From the NCBI RefSeq assembly GCF_964204645.1, contig NC_134033.1, positions 732,631 to 796,630 on the forward strand: DNA of 64,000 bases. The letters are read 5' to 3'. The notes under the pieces are model-generated. The model worked only from the letters and a program-made list of their open reading frames with translations, made no database searches and was not told the DNA's origin. This DNA is from Tubulanus polymorphus (lineage: Eukaryota > Nemertea > Palaeonemertea > Tubulaniformes > Tubulanidae). The position numbers and the translations under genes are program-made. Shown one piece after another: positions 13,201-22,230 of the stretch (the stretch's first letter is position 1; each line of letters starts with the position of its first letter).

Positions 13201-13581
13201 CCAACCCCGGTATCAATGACCAACCCCAGTATCAATGACCAACCCCGGTATCAATGACCAACCCCAGTATCAATGACCAACCCCGGTATCAATGACCAAC
13301 CCCAGTATGTGCCCCGTGGACTGAATCTTCTTACCACGTTTGAGAATAGACTCTGACTCGGATCTCGATAAAGGCCCATGAAACCATTCGTAATCTTTAT
13401 TCGCCGCTTGTCGTTTATTAAAATCATCCAGTAAAACATCGTCTAATCGTCGAGTAAGTAAATCGTGGGTTAATCCCCCGACTCCGCCGGTGCCAGACTC
13501 TGTCTCCGCCGATCCCATCGATTCATTGTCGACTGTATCGTATAATAATTCAGAGGGAACGTTCACTTGTAGCGCCATCAT
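5478..13581 (-). CDS. Shark/HTK16-type non-receptor tyrosine kinase (SH2-ANK-SH2-linker-kinase), complete
   Basis: Sixteen exons in transcript order: 13335-13581, 12409-12573, 12180-12323, 11728-11799, 11298-11551, 10473-10646, 10048-10185, 9811-9931, 9618-9677, 8243-9285, 8021-8165, 7707-7936, 6914-7102, 6456-6547, 6225-6351, 5478-5666. They total 3390 nt, 1129 residues, phases consistent. SH2-1 starts WFHGPLSR (about residue 66) with LYLVRES. Ankyrin repeats follow ([30 protein letters not shown]). SH2-2 starts WLHGDLTR with LFLVRNS. A roughly 400-residue Pro/Ser/Thr linker leads to a tyrosine kinase: GQGEFGSV P-loop, [24 protein letters not shown]. All catalytic residues are present. The order is diagnostic of Drosophila Shark and Hydra HTK16; Drosophila Shark acts below the engulfment receptor Draper. 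The linker makes it longer than those members. It is divergent from selenoprotein T, about 500 bp apart. Confidence 0.95.
7255..7291. repeat. (TA)n microsatellite in a kinase intron
   Basis: An almost pure TA run of about 16 dinucleotides inside the intron between the exons at 6914-7102 and 7707-7936. It lies between imperfect inverted arms (TGAATGGGTAGCTTAGATCA to the left, TGAATGATCTAAGCTACTAT to the right), so it may be the centre of a small foldback element spanning about 7160-7370. Confidence 0.8.
7395..7560. repeat. Copy of the dispersed TAGACTGGTCTTAAG minisatellite
   Basis: Three to four units of about 46 bp built on GTCTTAAGTTGTTAGATTGG and ATAGAACCAAAATGAG. The same family fills intron 1 of both six-cysteine genes (41325-41830, 45640-46060) and leaves fragments at 25470-25790 and 56330-56420. 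Confidence 0.8.
8472..8680 (-). repeat. 42-bp coding minisatellite in the kinase linker
   Basis: Within coding exon 10, a 42-bp unit encodes [14 protein letters not shown] or [14 protein letters not shown], repeated four to five times, with a diverged copy [14 protein letters not shown] at the start. Because 42 is divisible by three the array stays in frame, and all reading frames on both strands are largely open across it. Two further coding repeats lie upstream in the same exon: [10 protein letters not shown]-like decamers (about 9125-9225) and [15 protein letters not shown] (about 8995-9090). Confidence 0.9.
10203..10445. repeat. GAGGTGATGGGGTG repeat in a kinase intron
   Basis: G-rich simple array of GAGGTGATGGGGTGTGGT and variants between the exons at 10048-10185 and 10473-10646, stopping about 28 bp short of the latter's splice donor. 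In the transcript it is C-rich. Confidence 0.9.
11830..11960. mobile_element. MITE of the AGTTGGTTAACCAG family in a kinase intron
   Basis: Ends GTTGCTCAAAAGTTGGTTAA and the inverted GTTATGTTTAGCCAACTTTT enclose CCAGTGGATAGTCGACATAA. Other copies: about 6640-6710, 22042-22150, 28430-28560 and 28995-29595 (split by insertions). The element is palindromic and has no coding capacity. Confidence 0.6.
12852..12995 (-). repeat. Two decayed duplicates of the 3' edge of kinase exon 1
   Basis: Two segments in intron 1 (about 12852-12900 and 12946-12995) resemble the last 50 bases of exon 1 with its GTAAG donor: on the plus strand each begins CTTACCAC, and GATAAAGGC-type sequence follows at the matching distance. 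They are diverged and probably not used as exons. Confidence 0.5.
13158..13312. repeat. 19-bp tandem repeat in kinase intron 1
   Basis: About eight copies of CAATGACCAACCCCAGTAT alternating with a CCCCGGTAT variant, ending some 20 bp before the exon 1 splice donor. Confidence 0.9.
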
Positions 13582-14083
13582 TCAACAGATAAACTAATCC
13601 TTTAATCCGATTAAACACTTTCATTCACTGACAGCGCCATCCATAAGTCATAAACTCTGTTTTATTATCATTATTTCAGACTTCTATTCAACAAAATGTA
13701 TTGTCATTGACACTTCCGGGTTCACCGCAGTCGCAGACCGGCAGGTGCTGCCACCTGTCTGCGATTCTCATGAACCGGCTGGTGCTGTCACCTAGGGTTA
13801 GCAATTAGGGTTAGGGTTAAAGGTTAGGATTAGGGTTAGGACACGTCACTCACAGCAATTTCCCTTCCCTGCCCGCTGGCTGATAGATGAGGGTCGAATC
13901 CTGAATTATTCTCAGCCTAATATTCTTCAAATCTATGAAATATAGACATTTTCTTCCATTAAAATTGAAATTGTTACTTGAAATATGATTTTGATCTATA
14001 ATTCTGACATAGGTAAACAGTCTCGCCCGATTTCTTCTGTTGAGGTAAAATTGTACAGCGTTTACTTTAAGTAGGAATCCAAG
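13582..14083. promoter_or_regulatory. Shared promoter region between the divergent kinase and selenoprotein T genes
   Basis: About 500 bp separate the two start codons, which point outward, so both promoters must lie here unless 5' introns extend them. No TATA box stands out. A short TTAGGG-like run (13798-13837) is present. Confidence 0.5.
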
Positions 14084-15156
14084 ATGGCTGACTTGAGCCA
14101 TCTCGCGATGGTCGGCGCGCTCTTAGTTTTAGGTTTATTTACCTGGAACGACATGAATCGTTCCGTAGCGATGGACCCGAAACTCGAGAAAGACATCCCT
14201 AAACCAAAATTCGCATCATTCGCTGCTCCAACCATCAGAATACTTTACTGGTAAGCCGAAATCAAAATTATAAATCAATTTTATTGACGATTCATCATTC
14301 ATCATAAATACGCAATTTACTGAAACGATTTAATATTTATTGTTTTTGCAGTTATTCCTGAGGGTACCAGAAGGTCTTCGACCAATTTTCCCAACTCCTC
14401 CGTGAAAAGTACCCCTCCCTGGCGGTCTCCGGAGGAAATTTCCCCCCTCCCACCTTCAAACAATACGCCTCACAAGCTCTCGGTATTTTGAAACTGATTG
14501 TGATAGGACTGGTTGTGAGCGGTTCGAATCCGTTTATTTATCTGAATACGGACACACCGAGAATTTTCAGTTGGGCTGTCGAAAATAAGGTACGTATTGA
14601 TTTAATGGATGCCAGAAATAAAAATCCTAATAATTGATAGGCTCTGATAATTTAATATAATTGATTCTTGGATAAAGTGATAATTTGAAAGAATTCTCTA
14701 GAAATAGAAATCCAACTATGCTTAAAATTTTAGTCAGTTTTACATATGAAATAGTGATAATTTATTTCTTTAAGGTTGAGATTAGAAGCTTTTGACCACC
14801 AACAAAACCAGTTAGATTTGATGACACAATTCTTATTAGAAATGAAATAAAGTTAAAAATGAATTATGTAGAATTAGAAATCCAGCGATGGCGGCCATCT
14901 TGGATCGTGTGCAAGACATCAGTTAATCTAATAACAAACTCATTTTAATGATTCCGTTGTTTCCTAGGTTTATGCTTGCATGATGGTATTCTTTATCTCA
15001 AACGCTATCGAAGGTCAGCTACTCTCGACCGGAGCGTTCGAGGTCGCCTATAACGACGTTCCCGTCTGGTCGAAATTAGAAACCGGTCGAATTCCGTCGC
15101 CGCAGGAGATGTTTCAGATTATCGATAATCAAATAGCCATGTCTCAGAGAACGTAG
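14084..15156 (+). CDS. SELENOT: Selenoprotein T, with in-frame UGA selenocysteine codon
   Basis: Coding exons 14084-14250, 14352-14589 and 14968-15156 encode 197 residues when the TGA at 14359-14361 is read as selenocysteine; human SELENOT is about the same length. The redox motif is CYSU (Cys56, Sec59), the CxxU of this thioredoxin-like ER-membrane oxidoreductase. After the motif come GYQKVFDQF, a hydrophobic hairpin (LGILKLIVIGLVVSG), and the conserved VYACMMVFFISNAIE and FEVAYNDVPVWSKLE segments. An N-terminal hydrophobic stretch (LAMVGALLVLGLF) serves as signal or anchor. A 3' UTR intron appears to run from 15193 to 15761, and a SECIS candidate lies in the next exon. The frame stays open on both sides of the TGA and is family-like throughout, so this is not a pseudogene stop. 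Confidence 0.96.
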
Positions 15157-15244
15157 CACAACCTCGAGCAACGTACAACAGCTCGGATATCTGTAAGTTT
15201 TACTCAAACCTCATCGTTCCATAAAACTACCTACAGCAGATCGT

Positions 15245-15690
15245 CTAAATGGGTGGCTCCAGGCTTCAGATTGTCTGAAGGGTTGGCTCCAGGCTACTGA
15301 CTATCTATAAGGGTGGTTCAAGGCTTCAGATTGTCTGATGGGTGGTTCCAGGCTACTGACTATCTATAAGGGTGGCTCCAGGCTTCAGATTGTCTGATGG
15401 GTGGTTCCAGGCTTCAGACTGTCTGATGGGTGGTTCCAGGCTTCAGATTGTCTGAAGGGTTGGCTCCAGGCTACTGACTATCTATAAGGGTGGCTCCAGG
15501 CTTCAGATTGTCTGATGGGTGGCCCCAGACAACAGATTGTCTAATGGGTTGGCTCCTCTAGGATGATCTAGGGGATAGTTCTAGGCTGCAGGTTGCCTAA
15601 GAGGGTGGTTGTCTGAAGAAGTGGGTCTAGGCTGTAGATTGTTTGAACGGGTGGCTCCAGGCTGAAGGGATGGCTCCATACTGCAGTCTG
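15245..15690. repeat. Tandem repeat in the selenoprotein T 3' UTR intron
   Basis: About a dozen imperfect units of GGTGGCTCCAGGCTTCAGAT followed by TGTCTGATG or CTATCTATAAG. It lies between the donor at 15193 and the acceptor at 15760-15761, so it should be spliced out. Confidence 0.85.
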
Positions 15691-15847
15691 ATATCTATTT
15701 GAGACTTAAAATATCGGTTTCTCTGAGGATATTAAATATCAATCCTTTCTCTTCATTTCAGCTGTGTAAAATGTAAGGACAATTTGATATATCGAGATTT
15801 AAAAACGACTGATTCGAGATATCGATCCGACTCGTTATTTAAACGAC

Positions 15848-15919
15848 CACGACTTCATGAAGGTAACTCTATAAACCGGATCATCACGACCGGCTGGAAA
15901 TACCGGATCAACCGTCGCG
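15848..15919 (+). promoter_or_regulatory. Candidate form-2 SECIS element of selenoprotein T
   Basis: By hand folding: ATGA at 15857-15860 faces GA at 15906-15907 (the non-Watson-Crick quartet). Helix II pairs GGTA (15862-15865) with TACC (15901-15904), then TCTA with the TGGA side after two mismatches. An AAA (15873-15875) sits in the apical region, followed by a mini-stem CCGG (15876-15879)/CCGG (15890-15893), as in form-2 elements. Helix I pairs CGAC (15850-15853) with GTCG (15914-15917) across an internal loop. It lies about 700 bp after the stop by genome distance, and about 130 nt once the 3' UTR intron is removed. Confidence 0.65.
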
Positions 15920-16226
15920 CGTCGATATATTAAACGGAGTCTATCGATATTCGATAATCGCTCGATAGTTTATATCGCGATATATCACACACACGCGTTA
16001 CACAGAAATATCAACAATAGAGGGAGCCACCATCACAATCCACGAGAGGGCGCTATGCATCACAGTCCACTGAATTTGTCTTATAGAGGGAGCTAGAGTG
16101 GAACCCCGTTATGACGAACGCAGGTTTAACCATTTCAGTGCTGACTAATTTATACCGGAAAGTGTTGGAGATAATTTGAAAAAAAATTCCACCCTAGTGT
16201 GTTGAATAATGGGAATACCGCTATAG

Positions 16227-16400
16227 TGTGTCTACACCGCGGTGCAGTGTATCGTTAGTTACTAGTATTTCACTATGTTTGACAGGTGCTGCCATCTTTG
16301 AATAGAGATAAAAACTACTTACTAATTACATCAATACACCGCAGTGTGGTGTACTAGCAAAATCTTTCACCGATTTATACACCGCACTGCGGTGTAGATG
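16227..16400. repeat. Three near-palindromic ACACCGC motifs
   Basis: CTACACCGCGGTGCAGTGTA (about 16227), ACACCGCAGTGTGGTGTA (about 16337) and ACACCGCACTGCGGTGTA (about 16380) are each nearly self-complementary and can also pair with one another. They lie in the probable 3' UTR of selenoprotein T. Function unknown. Confidence 0.6.
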
Positions 16401-16821
16401 CACTGAAAGGGTCGATGGTTTATCGAATAACACAAACTTGTGCTCTGAATTTTGTTGTAACGAGGTTCCACTTACTTCTACGAAACACCACATGGGGGCG
16501 ACACTATCTTATTCTTACCGTTCACATATTTGAAACGAAAGATTGTAAATATTATTATTATTATTATCGAGAGATTCGTTCAATTGTTGTAAATTGTGAT
16601 CGAGGAGTTGAGAAAATCTGATCTGATGTCGACGTGTATTTTATACTTATAAAATGTTTCGTAACAAAATAGAAAAACATCTTTGAAAGAATCGACTGTG
16701 AAATATTTCCGGTGAAACAAAATAACTGCGTATTAGCAAAAAACAACTTTTATTTGAAAAGATTTAAAACTAATAGAATGTTAGTGGTTGATTAAAACGC
16801 CGCAATCTGCGTTAAACTGGA

Positions 16822-16962
16822 GATCAATTAAGAAATTCCACTATAGAATTTTATATGATTAAACTTATTAAAATGAAACCACAATATTTCAACCAACATC
16901 AGGTGGAATGATTCATTTTAATAGAGATCATATGAAATTCTATTGTGGAACTTCATAATTCA
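16822..16962. mobile_element. Palindromic MITE in the selenoprotein T 3' flank
   Basis: GAAATTCCACTATAGAATTT is mirrored by AAATTCTATTGTGGAACTTC, with TATGATTAAACTTATTAAAA and its inverse inside. A related left half recurs at 44835-44870 (TAGAATTTTATATGATTACA), and a weaker match lies at about 48028-48095. Confidence 0.65.
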
Positions 16963-17400
16963 TATAAGTGTGATACATGTATAATGAGGATTCGATGGAA
17001 CATACGTTAAAACTTACCTAACGCTGTCTAAACTCTCGAGTAAAGGATCAGAAAATGCTTTCAGGAGATCAGAAAAATGATTTCGTTTTCGTCCCGGTCA
17101 GACATTGGAATCAGTCACGTCTGAATGAGGTCGAAGTTTAAACCATCACATCAAAATAATGTTTAAAATCCGCGTTTATTTGTTTAAATTATTTCTGAAT
17201 TTTTCCTTGTTTTAATATCGTATTATGAAATGTTGGTGTTAGGGGAATATTTTATACTCATTTCACACGTGTTATTATTTTTCCGACTATTGAGTTATTA
17301 CCACGACGACCAGTCAGTACGTTACCGTAGAAACGATGTATTTACATGTTGTGGTTCAACACAGAATGAAAATCCACGAAATAAATTTGATGAATGTGAA

Positions 17401-17406
17401 AATAAA
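17401..17406 (+). promoter_or_regulatory. Candidate polyadenylation signal of selenoprotein T
   Basis: AATAAA at 17401, with a further AATAAA at about 17414, is the last such signal before the minisatellite. It implies a long 3' UTR of about 1.7 kb after splicing; earlier cleavage is possible. Confidence 0.35.
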
Positions 17407-17540
17407 TGGATGTAATAAAAATCAAATTGATCGTAGTTGAGTCTGTTTATTGAGGTTTATTTATGTTCACCAGGTGGCGTTGGATATTTTCATAACAGTA
17501 CAATTAGTAATTATTACATACCTACATGTATAATTCTGTT

Positions 17541-18850
17541 TATGTTCACCAGGGGGCATTGAGGATAGCCCTCACTGGTTGCTGTTTATGTCCACCAGGG
17601 GGCGTTGAGGATAGCCCTCACTGGTTACTGTTTATGTTCACCAGGGGGCATCGAGGATAGCCCTCATTGGTTGCTGTTTATGTTCACCAGGGGGCATTGA
17701 GGATAGCCCTCACTGGTTGCTGTTTATGTTCACCAGGGGGCATCGAGGATAGCCCTTATTGGTTGCTGTTTATGTTCACCAGGGGGCATCGAGGATAGCC
17801 CTCATTGTTTGCTGTTTATGTTCACCAGGGGGCATTGAGGATAGCCCTCACTGGTTGCTGTTTATGTTCACCAGGGGGCATTGAGGATAGCCCTCATTGT
17901 TTGCTGTTTATGTTCACCAGGGGGCATTGAGGATAGCCCTCACTGGTTGCTGTTTATGTCCACCAGGGGGCATTGAGGATAGCCCTCATTGGTTGCTGTT
18001 TATGTTCACCAGGGGGCATCGAGGATAGCCCTTATTGGTTGCTGTTTATATTCACCAGGGGGCATCGAGGATAGCCCTCATTGGTTGCTGTTTATGTCCA
18101 CCAGGGGGCATTGAGGATAGCCCTCATTGGTTGCTGTTTATATTCACCAGGGGGCATCGAGGATAGCCCTCACTGGTTGCTGTTTATGTTCACCAGGGGG
18201 CATCGAGGATAGCCCTTATTGGTTGCTGTTTATGTTCACCAGGGGGCATCGAGGATAGCCCTCATTGTTTGCTGTTTATGTTCACCAGGGGGCATCGAGG
18301 ATAGCCCTCATTGTTTGCTGTTTATGTTCACCAGGGGGCATTGAGGATAGCCCTCATTGTTTGCTGTTTATGTTCACCAGGGGGCATTGAGGATAGCCCT
18401 CATTGGTTGCTGTTTATGTTCACCAGGGGGCATTGAGGATAGCCCTCATTGTTTGCTGTTTATGTTCACCAGGGGGCATTGAGGATAGCCCTCATTGGTT
18501 GCTGTTTATGTTCACCAGGGGGCATCAAGGATAGCCCTCATTGTTTGCTGTTTATGTTCACCAGGGGGCATTGAGGATAGCCCTCATTGGTTGCTGTTTA
18601 TGTTCACCAGGGGCATCGAGGATAGCCCTCATTGGTTGCTGTTTATGTTCACCAGGGGGCATTGAGGATAGCCCTCATTGTTTGCTGTTTATGTTCACCA
18701 GGGGGCATCGAGGATAGCCCTCATTGGTTGCTGTTTATGTTCACCAGGGGGCATTGAGGGTAGCCCTTATTGGTTGCTGTGTACGTTTACCAGGGGGTAT
18801 TGAGACAACCCTTATTGGTTGCTGTTTATGTCCACCAGGGGGCGTCTCGA
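17541..18850. repeat. 46-bp minisatellite, about 28 copies
   Basis: The unit is TATGTTCACCAGGGGGCATT, GAGGATAGCCCTCATTGG and TTGCTGTT. Copies differ mainly at a few alternating positions (ATTGAGG/ATCGAGG, CACTGG/CATTGG/CATTGT). Each unit carries a GGATAGCCCTC partial hairpin and a CCACCAGGGGGC-like core. The array fills the gap between convergent selenoprotein T and HS6ST. Isolated CACCAGGGGGC matches occur at 18912 and 51778. Confidence 0.95.
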
Positions 18851-20779
18851 AGTGGATACTTTTTCATACATATCCTATGACTGTGGCATGGCTGACCAGT
18901 CGTGTTTTTGTCCACCAGGGGGCAGTGAATATTGGGAGCAAACGTGAAGCACTATTTCCCAAATGAATGAAAGAGTTCCACCAATCGCTACAAATAGTTT
19001 GAAGTCTTCGTTGTTTGAGAGGAGGCTGGGGAAGTAACAGGTCCTCCAATCATAGTACGACAGTAAGACCGGTGGCGCCATCTATCCAGTCAGTGATCGA
19101 TAAAACAAATTTCTTCTATACCAAAAAAACCTTTTATTTACTCATTTAATCAGTTTTAAAACTACACTATTAAAGGAGATTAAATACAAGCTAAGAGTAA
19201 AATTAATCTTGACATTAACCCCCCCCCCCTTAAAAACATACATAGTATTATATATACAAGAGAGACTTACGAGAATATAAAAATTGAAATAATTACGAGT
19301 TGTTACTAAAAATCGGTTTCTTATCGTCTTATAAAATGTGTTTTTACTCTTGAGTGGAATCCGAATACTGCATGCGATTAGCGCCCCCTATCGGCGATTT
19401 CGTGAATTAGACAATTTAAAATTAATCCTCGCGCGAAGAGCGTTTAGTCGAGCTGCACCCCCTGGCGAGTAAATATTTCGTCGTAGTTCAGTTTTTAGAA
19501 CACGGAAAGCGTTATAAACAATCAACACACTGATGACAAAGCAACAATGAACACTTCATAAAACAATTAAACCTAGAGTAGTTTTTAATCCAGGATTTAC
19601 ATAATCTCAGAGACAGGGGCGAAATATATAAAACAAAAAAAAAAACAATTTTGATTTAAAAGGTTTAAAATCTGTTATTGGGGGCCATAATAATTTCTCG
19701 TTAAAATTTCATCAATTTGATCTTCAACTCGTTAAGACATAATCAACAATTATACAAAATAAGCAGAATACAAAATTAGAAATAAAAACTAAGTAAGAAC
19801 CAGAACTTCTGCTGCTGCGGCTGCTGCTGCATCTGCTGCTGCTGCTGCTGTATTACACCAGAAAATGATGATTTTAATTGTAATTTATAAAAAATCATTC
19901 AAAGAGCACCATTCATATCTAACCAACCGCATCTTTATCAATTTCATTAAAAATTGATTCAAATATTAATCAATTTTCTCAAATCTAAAAAACACTAGGA
20001 TTCTACATATCTTCATTTCTACCATGATATATCATATCATACTGCGATACAACAACCATTTGATATACGATATATCTTATCACGATATATCGTACTATGA
20101 TATCATACCACCATATCTCATACTGTGATATATCATGTTACCCTATCTCGTACTCTGATATATCGTTATCATCCCAGTTGATATTTCAAACTCTTTGAGA
20201 GGAATTATCTGTATTTACAATATTCTATTACGACTAATTACTATGCTGTATATTTTACACCCCTGTTGTTGATGCTTGTTGCAGTTTGTGCGACGACAAC
20301 ACAATTCTAATTAATCAACACTAAGACAGTTTATTCAAATTCTACCCGAACGACCCCCGTGGTCCAATCTCTATCTCCCACTACCCTTTGAAATCCCGCC
20401 CCCCGAGTTACGATGCCATCTCTCTCTCATTTACTGGTATATATATTTTTGCTCGTCAGCCAACTCCACTTATTTTTTTTACGATGTTGTTTGCGATGTT
20501 GAGACGTCGATGTCCGGTTTAAATCTGTAATTTCAACCACAAAAACAAAATCAATTTCACCCCCTGGCAGGTGAGGGCCGTATTATAATTGAAATAATTA
20601 ATATTAATGAATCTAACAGCTATATGACTATACCTGGTACCGCGTCGCCCCCTAGTGAGGATACACTATCGCCCCCTATGTGCCACTTGGTGCGTCCTTG
20701 CTTTTTATTCTTACCTGAGGGGAGAAAATAACACTTGCTTAAAATCGATTCGAAACATGTTTGATAAAACCAGAGCCGC

Positions 20780-21050
20780 GGGCATGGAGGACCTAGCGCC
20801 CGTGGCTGGGCACTACGGGCATGGAGGACCCAGCGCCCGTGGCTGGGCACTACGGGCATGGAGGACCCTGCGACCGTGGCTTGGCACTACGGGCATGGAG
20901 GACCCAGCACCCGTGGCTGGGCACTACGGGCATGGAGGACCCAGCACCCGTGACTGGGCACTACGAACCCTGGCCCACTGCTGGGCTCTACGGTGTGGAC
21001 CCTGCCCCACTGCTGGGCTCTACGGTGTGGACCATGCCCCACAGCTGGGC
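20780..21050. repeat. 37-bp GC-rich tandem repeat
   Basis: Five close copies of GCATGGAGGACCCAGCGCCC plus GTGGCTGGGCACTACGG, then three shorter diverged units (CTGGGCTCTACGGTGTGGAC). Open frames crossing it are repeat artefacts. Confidence 0.9.
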
Positions 21051-21344
21051 TGCTAGATATCGATTCCTCTCACTTGCCAGAGTAAGAAAACCACACCATT
21101 GTTTTGACGTTACATTGTTAACAACGTTTCTGAATTTACAATATATATCAGTGATATATTGAGCTGCATCTATACTCTGTTACACCGTTCTCACACCTTG
21201 TGTGATGTGATGACATTTACTCAAAACTAATTCAACAAAAATTAAAAATTTTTTCAAAAGAAATGAAATCTCATTATTTTGGCTAAAAAAGCAGTTTGGT
21301 GTAAAACATTGATAGTAAAAGAGACAATAGCAATAATGACATTA

Positions 21345-21830
21345 CAGTACCCTGTGACCCTTAAAGAGGGTGCAGTACCCTGGCTCCCCTCAGAGGGTGC
21401 AGCAGTACCCTGGCTCCCCTCAGAGGGTGCAGCAGTACCCTGGCTCCCCTCAGAGGGTGCAGCAGTACCCTGGCTCCCCTCAGAGGGTGCAGCAGTACCC
21501 TGGCTCCCCTCAGAGGGTGCAGCAGTACCCTGGCTCCCCTCAGAGGGTGCAGCAGTACCCTGGCTCCCCTCAGAGGGTGCAGCAGTACCCTGGCTCCCCT
21601 CAGAGGGTGCAGCAGTACCCTGGCTCCCCTCAGAGGGTGCAGCAGTACCCTGTTACCCTTAAAGAGGGTGCAGTACCCTGGCTCCCCTCAGAGGGTGCAG
21701 CAGTACCCTGGCTCCCCTCAGAGGGTGCAGCAGTACCCTGGCTCCCCTCAGAGGGTGCAGCAGTACCCTGGCTCCCCTCAGAGGGTGCAGCAGTAACCTG
21801 GCTCCCCTCAGAGGGTGCAGTAACCTGCCA
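21345..21830. repeat. 30-bp tandem repeat, about 16 copies
   Basis: Nearly identical units of CTGGCTCCCCTCAGAGGGTG followed by CAGCAGTACC. Two units near 21353 and 21655 read TGACCCTTAAAGAGG or TTACCCTTAAAGAGG instead, dividing the array into two blocks and suggesting a secondary duplication of a higher-order block. CCCTCAGAGGG is palindromic. Confidence 0.95.
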
Positions 21831-22041
21831 CCAAAAAATAATCAGCGCCAATTGTTAAAGCTAGTTTCAGTAATCGATGTAAACAATGAATTGACCTTTT
21901 GGTCGAATCGAACAAAATAAAACTGGCTTAAGATAAAATATTTCACAGTCTCTGTGGGACCTGGGGGCGACTGTTAGACCCACTAGTTATATAATCAATT
22001 CATTTTTCAAAATCAGATAATTCTAATACTGCTGCGGCCAG

Positions 22042-22150
22042 TAGCTGAAAAATTGGTTACTGTTAACCAGTGGATTGTTGACAAGTTTATCGTTACTATG
22101 GTATTTAACCACCGGTTATCTTTAACCAACTATTCAGCGACTGCCGCCCC
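22042..22150. mobile_element. MITE of the AGTTGGTTAACCAG family
   Basis: AGCTGAAAAATTGGTTACTG and the inverted TTTAACCAACTATTCAGCGA bound TTAACCAGTGGATTGTTGAC and TAACCACCGGTTATC. It is the most complete uninterrupted copy in the window and lies just past the HS6ST stop. Confidence 0.65.
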
Positions 22151-22230
22151 AGAAATCTCCAATCTGTTAAACCGAGCTACGATTCTTAAACTAAACCAAA
22201 CAAATTCTGAAACTGGAATCAAAAGCGAAT

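Larger units (their letters stand above)
19133..22230 (-). other. Probable 3' UTR of the heparan sulfate 6-O-sulfotransferase
   Basis: No other coding sequence is seen between the HS6ST stop and a minus-strand AATAAA at 19133-19138 (TTTATT on the plus strand). Contents: a C9 run near 19216, a GCTGCT cluster near 19808-19850, ATATCATAC/GATATATC repeats at 20025-20170, and two tandem arrays listed separately. A minus-strand 3' UTR of about 3 kb is an inference from this signal. Confidence 0.4.

Noticed and set aside
13798-13837. Telomere-like TTAGGG repeats
   Set aside because: Only a few imperfect units inside a promoter region; too short to indicate a telomere.
14359-14361. Premature stop implying a selenoprotein T pseudogene
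   Set aside because: The UGA is exactly at the family's selenocysteine position and the frame continues with conserved sequence.
15241-15750. Further coding exon of selenoprotein T
   Set aside because: The protein is full length at 15156; this region is a tandem repeat flanked by 3' UTR splice sites.
20655-21162. Open frames rich in WLGTTGMEDPAPV
   Set aside because: They arise from the 37-bp GC-rich repeat; no splice sites or family similarity.
21345-21830. Regular 30-bp repeats resembling a CRISPR array
   Set aside because: Units are directly contiguous with no unique spacers, and the window is eukaryotic; it is a minisatellite.
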